A stretch of DNA of 64,000 nucleotides from Sipunculus nudus (taxonomy: Eukaryota; Annelida; Sipuncula; Golfingiida; Sipunculidae), in the NCBI GenBank assembly GCA_026874595.1, contig CM049314.1:57770300-57834299 (forward strand), given 5' to 3'. Positions 61,676 to 64,000 of this stretch are shown one piece after another (position 1 is the first letter of the stretch; each line of letters starts with the position of its first letter). The notes under the pieces were generated by a model that did no database searches, had not been told where the DNA came from, and saw only the letters and a program-made list of their open reading frames with translations. Both the position numbers and the translations under genes were made by a program.

Positions 61676-63166
61676 ATGAGGTTAATGAATATTATCTTCG
61701 TACAATTGGCTTTGACTTGTCATGGAAATGGCTATTCTCATGGCTGCTCTGGAAATAGAACAAAAGAGATACCGCAAGGTAAACCAATGATAAACCAGCG
61801 AGGAATGAACATTTCACATAACAACCTTTCCGCTCACGGCCTGTGCAAATGGAACTTCTCTTCGGAGACTGAAGAGTTAAACCTGACCGGCACTAACGTC
61901 GGTGACGAAGAAGCAGACTTTCAATGTTTGAAAGGCTTAAGGTGGCTCCTGATTGGTCACAACAATATTTCCGAAATCAAGGAGAATTCATTTCGAGGAC
62001 TGAATCATCTACAAGGTCTAAATGCAGAGCACAATATCCTTGAGAAGGTAAACTTTTCACATTTGCGTGATCTGCAAGCCCTGAGATATCTAATACTACG
62101 GAACAACCGGATCAGTGAGTGCGTTACCTCAGGTGTTGCTGGTTGGATGGACCAGCTTCTATATTTAGACTTGAGTTATAACCACCTTGTCCTTCCTTTG
62201 GATTTGGAGTTGTTTCCGAGACATCTTTCTCTTCTTCACAATCATCTATTCTGTGGGTGTAGAGTCCGATCTTTTGGGAAAACATTAGGTAGGCATGTAT
62301 CAGCGGCTTGCCATAGTCCAGAAGTCATGACTAATATCAAATCGGATACGTGTTATTATGAGTATAACAATAAATTAAGAGCCCAAATACCACAAAGATG
62401 TGATCCACCTGAAAAAGAAACGGTAGATAAATTACAAAACCGGTATAACTCTCTCCCAGATTGCACAATGCCATTCGTTTATTTAGACACAGTCAACAAC
62501 AGGGAAAGTGTGGTATGTGTCGCTATCGGTGGACCGGGTATTGAGATAAACATGACGACACCGGATATGGAATCAATTATTCACCATCCACGTTTTCCAG
62601 AAGAAATGTTTTCGATTGTCAATATACCAAGGTACCATGACGGCGAGTACATCTGTTCCGTGCGGAACCAGTTCAGCCGAGAAAGGGCGACCCGCACGTC
62701 GACACTGGGCATCAATCGTTCGAGCTCATTTATCTCACAGTTCAAAGAAAAAGTTTGTGGAGGGATTGTGAACGGCACCAAAAGTCTGCAGGAGAACATA
62801 ATTATCGTTATATTGTGCTTAAGTATCCTTGTGAATATTGTTCTTCTGGGGAAAGATTGTTATAAAATCCTGCAACAGAAAAGAAAGAGCAATGCGGATT
62901 TAGTACGTCTGACCAATGTTTCACACATAAACACTCTACGAATCAACCCCATCCGACGATTCCGGACACAAGCGCCTAATGAGGATGGTCAATATCAAGA
63001 GTTCGAAGACGTAATGGATCCACGTGATCAGGTCATGGAAAACAACATATTGTACGAGCAAGAGGGTTCCCCGTGGGGAGCTGCCTCGTCACCCAAAAAT
63101 GTTGACACAGGCCATGCCCACTATTATTATGCTAGGCCACATCAGGTATTACTATGTGGAATGTAA
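61676..63166 (+). CDS. LRR-Ig transmembrane receptor, long-tailed member
   Basis: The 496-residue protein lies in one exon, starting at the ATG at 61676 (the open frame opens at a TTG 24 bases earlier). Residues 1-14 are a signal peptide, followed by a short cysteine-containing N-cap (CHGNGYSHGC). Leucine-rich repeats span about 44-190 and an LRRCT about 188-226 (C193, C195, C212, C226). A conserved linker (CDPPE, NRYNSLPDC) leads to an Ig-like domain at about 263-345, with C281 and C327 in DGEYIC. The membrane helix is about 375-392. The 104-residue tail holds tyrosines in DGQYQEFED, NNILYEQEG and HAHYYYARP; YQEF fits a YxxF sorting signal, and the others could be phosphorylation sites. Several N-glycosylation sequons (NIS, NFS, NLT, NMT) lie outside. 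It is probably a surface recognition or adhesion receptor; immune use is inference. Confidence 0.93.
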   Translation: MRLMNIIFVQLALTCHGNGYSHGCSGNRTKEIPQGKPMINQRGMNISHNNLSAHGLCKWNFSSETEELNLTGTNVGDEEADFQCLKGLRWLLIGHNNISEIKENSFRGLNHLQGLNAEHNILEKVNFSHLRDLQALRYLILRNNRISECVTSGVAGWMDQLLYLDLSYNHLVLPLDLELFPRHLSLLHNHLFCGCRVRSFGKTLGRHVSAACHSPEVMTNIKSDTCYYEYNNKLRAQIPQRCDPPEKETVDKLQNRYNSLPDCTMPFVYLDTVNNRESVVCVAIGGPGIEINMTTPDMESIIHHPRFPEEMFSIVNIPRYHDGEYICSVRNQFSRERATRTSTLGINRSSSFISQFKEKVCGGIVNGTKSLQENIIIVILCLSILVNIVLLGKDCYKILQQKRKSNADLVRLTNVSHINTLRINPIRRFRTQAPNEDGQYQEFEDVMDPRDQVMENNILYEQEGSPWGAASSPKNVDTGHAHYYYARPHQVLLCGM

Positions 63167-63192
63167 ACGTGCGGACAGGGTCATGGACTTTA

Positions 63193-63198
63193 AATAAA
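63193..63198 (+). terminator. Candidate poly(A) signal, long-tailed receptor
   Basis: AATAAA lies 26 bases after the stop. Pseudogene 4 keeps an AATAAA at 39895-39900 in the same relative place. Confidence 0.5.
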
Positions 63199-64000
63199 AG
63201 GATCCAATGACATAATAATAACAGTACTGACAAAAGTTACGTTAGTGCAAATTAATTCTAAATTTAATACATGGGAAGGTTTGGAATCCGCAATTATGCT
63301 GTTTACACTTTAATTTTTATATTCATGTATGTAAAAAAGGCCCTTCATTTTTGTAGAAATAAAGTGGTTTTGCAAATGTATGTTTAGCAGTGGTAAGAGG
63401 AAACCCTTTCCTCTTCATCACACTTTTTCAAAATAACTCAGGTGTTGTTCCTGCTTGTGCATTCTTGTACGTTAAGGAATTTGATCTGGTAACAAACAAC
63501 GATGTAGGGGTAAGAAAGTACGAAAGTAAAACTGCTGACTCCTTATATCTCATGACAGTAGAATATGGTCATTTTTGCATAGGTTACCTGGCGGATATTG
63601 TATAGGCACAAATGTTTTTACATAAAATAGAAATCTTACTTTTTTTTCGGATTATCCCATCTGCTAAGATTATTCTGCAACCGTTATCATAATGTTTGAT
63701 CTGTAATATTGTTTTATTTGTGGCCTTATTTTGTTTAATGATACATCTTTCACTTGTGTATAGATAATTAGATATCATAACGTGTGAATGCATGCGTCTG
63801 ATATATTAATGTATGTAATAAAATATTCTGGAGTACATCTGCATCTTAGTATGATTTATTAATGTTGATCAAGCCTTATGGACACTAAATTCCAGGGTGC
63901 CCTCTTTTTTCTCTCTCTCTATCTCGATATATAAATAGATAGAAAGAGAGATAGACAGAAAGATATATTAAGATAATAAGTGAATAAAAAAGTAGTCTGT
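63199..64000. other. 3' flank of the long-tailed receptor gene
   Basis: The flank is paralogous to that of pseudogene 4 (39880-40400), including CCTTCATTTTTGTAGAAAT against CCTTCATGGTTGTAGAAAT. A short segment at 63256-63291 is inverted relative to it. Near 63905-63962 a CT-rich run, TATATAAATA and a GA-rich run form an imperfect inverted repeat. No gene is recognised. Confidence 0.6.

Noticed and set aside
1-64000. CRISPR arrays, bacterial operons or prophage
   Set aside because: The DNA is clearly animal nuclear sequence; no spaced direct repeats or bacterial-type gene organisation exist.

Overview
The window is AT-rich, intron-poor and dense in repeats, with metazoan protein families: LRR plus immunoglobulin receptors, a C-type lectin, a Ty3/gypsy LTR retrotransposon, a LINE and a tRNA-derived SINE. 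It is nuclear DNA of an invertebrate animal. A bivalve or other mollusc is my best guess from base composition and gene content, but nothing in the sequence proves it. Only two cellular genes look intact.

Left part (1-19025). After a repeat-rich, gene-poor start comes a broken C-type lectin gene (minus strand) abutting a broken plus-strand gene with IQ-like and BRCT regions. This lectin/BRCT segment occurs twice (3196-4666 and 6878-8348), separated by a truncated piece of an LTR retrotransposon. A complete element of the same family follows at 11032-19020, with 1.33 kb LTRs, a 5-bp target duplication, and domain order protease - integrase - reverse transcriptase - RNase H. That order is characteristic of the Gmr1-like branch of Ty3/gypsy. 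The duplicated layout is explained by one tandem duplication of about 6.76 kb (lectin - BRCT - 5' half of the element) followed by a 3.1 kb deletion in the left copy.

Middle (19026-24320). Mostly unrecognised sequence with microsatellites, a possible Penelope-like remnant, and the start of DNA paralogous to the upstream flank of the receptor genes further right.

Right part (24320-64000). This is a tandem cluster of one receptor family: signal peptide, four to five leucine-rich repeats, LRRCT cap, one Ig-like domain, transmembrane helix and cytoplasmic tail, all in one uninterrupted coding exon. Intact members are at 28161-29462 (short tail) and 61676-63166 (long tail with tyrosine motifs). 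Broken or partial members are at 24615-25250 (plus a 3' scrap at 26285), 34195-34675, 37310-37535 and 38346-39879. The last three lie in a 12.14 kb unit that is tandemly duplicated almost without change (30804-42946 and 42947-55083), so they appear again at +12.14 kb. Intact members and several pseudogenes share a TATA box about 27-30 bp upstream of a TCAGT initiator. The cluster looks like a birth-and-death family of cell-surface recognition receptors, plausibly immune, with homologous non-functional copies nearby.
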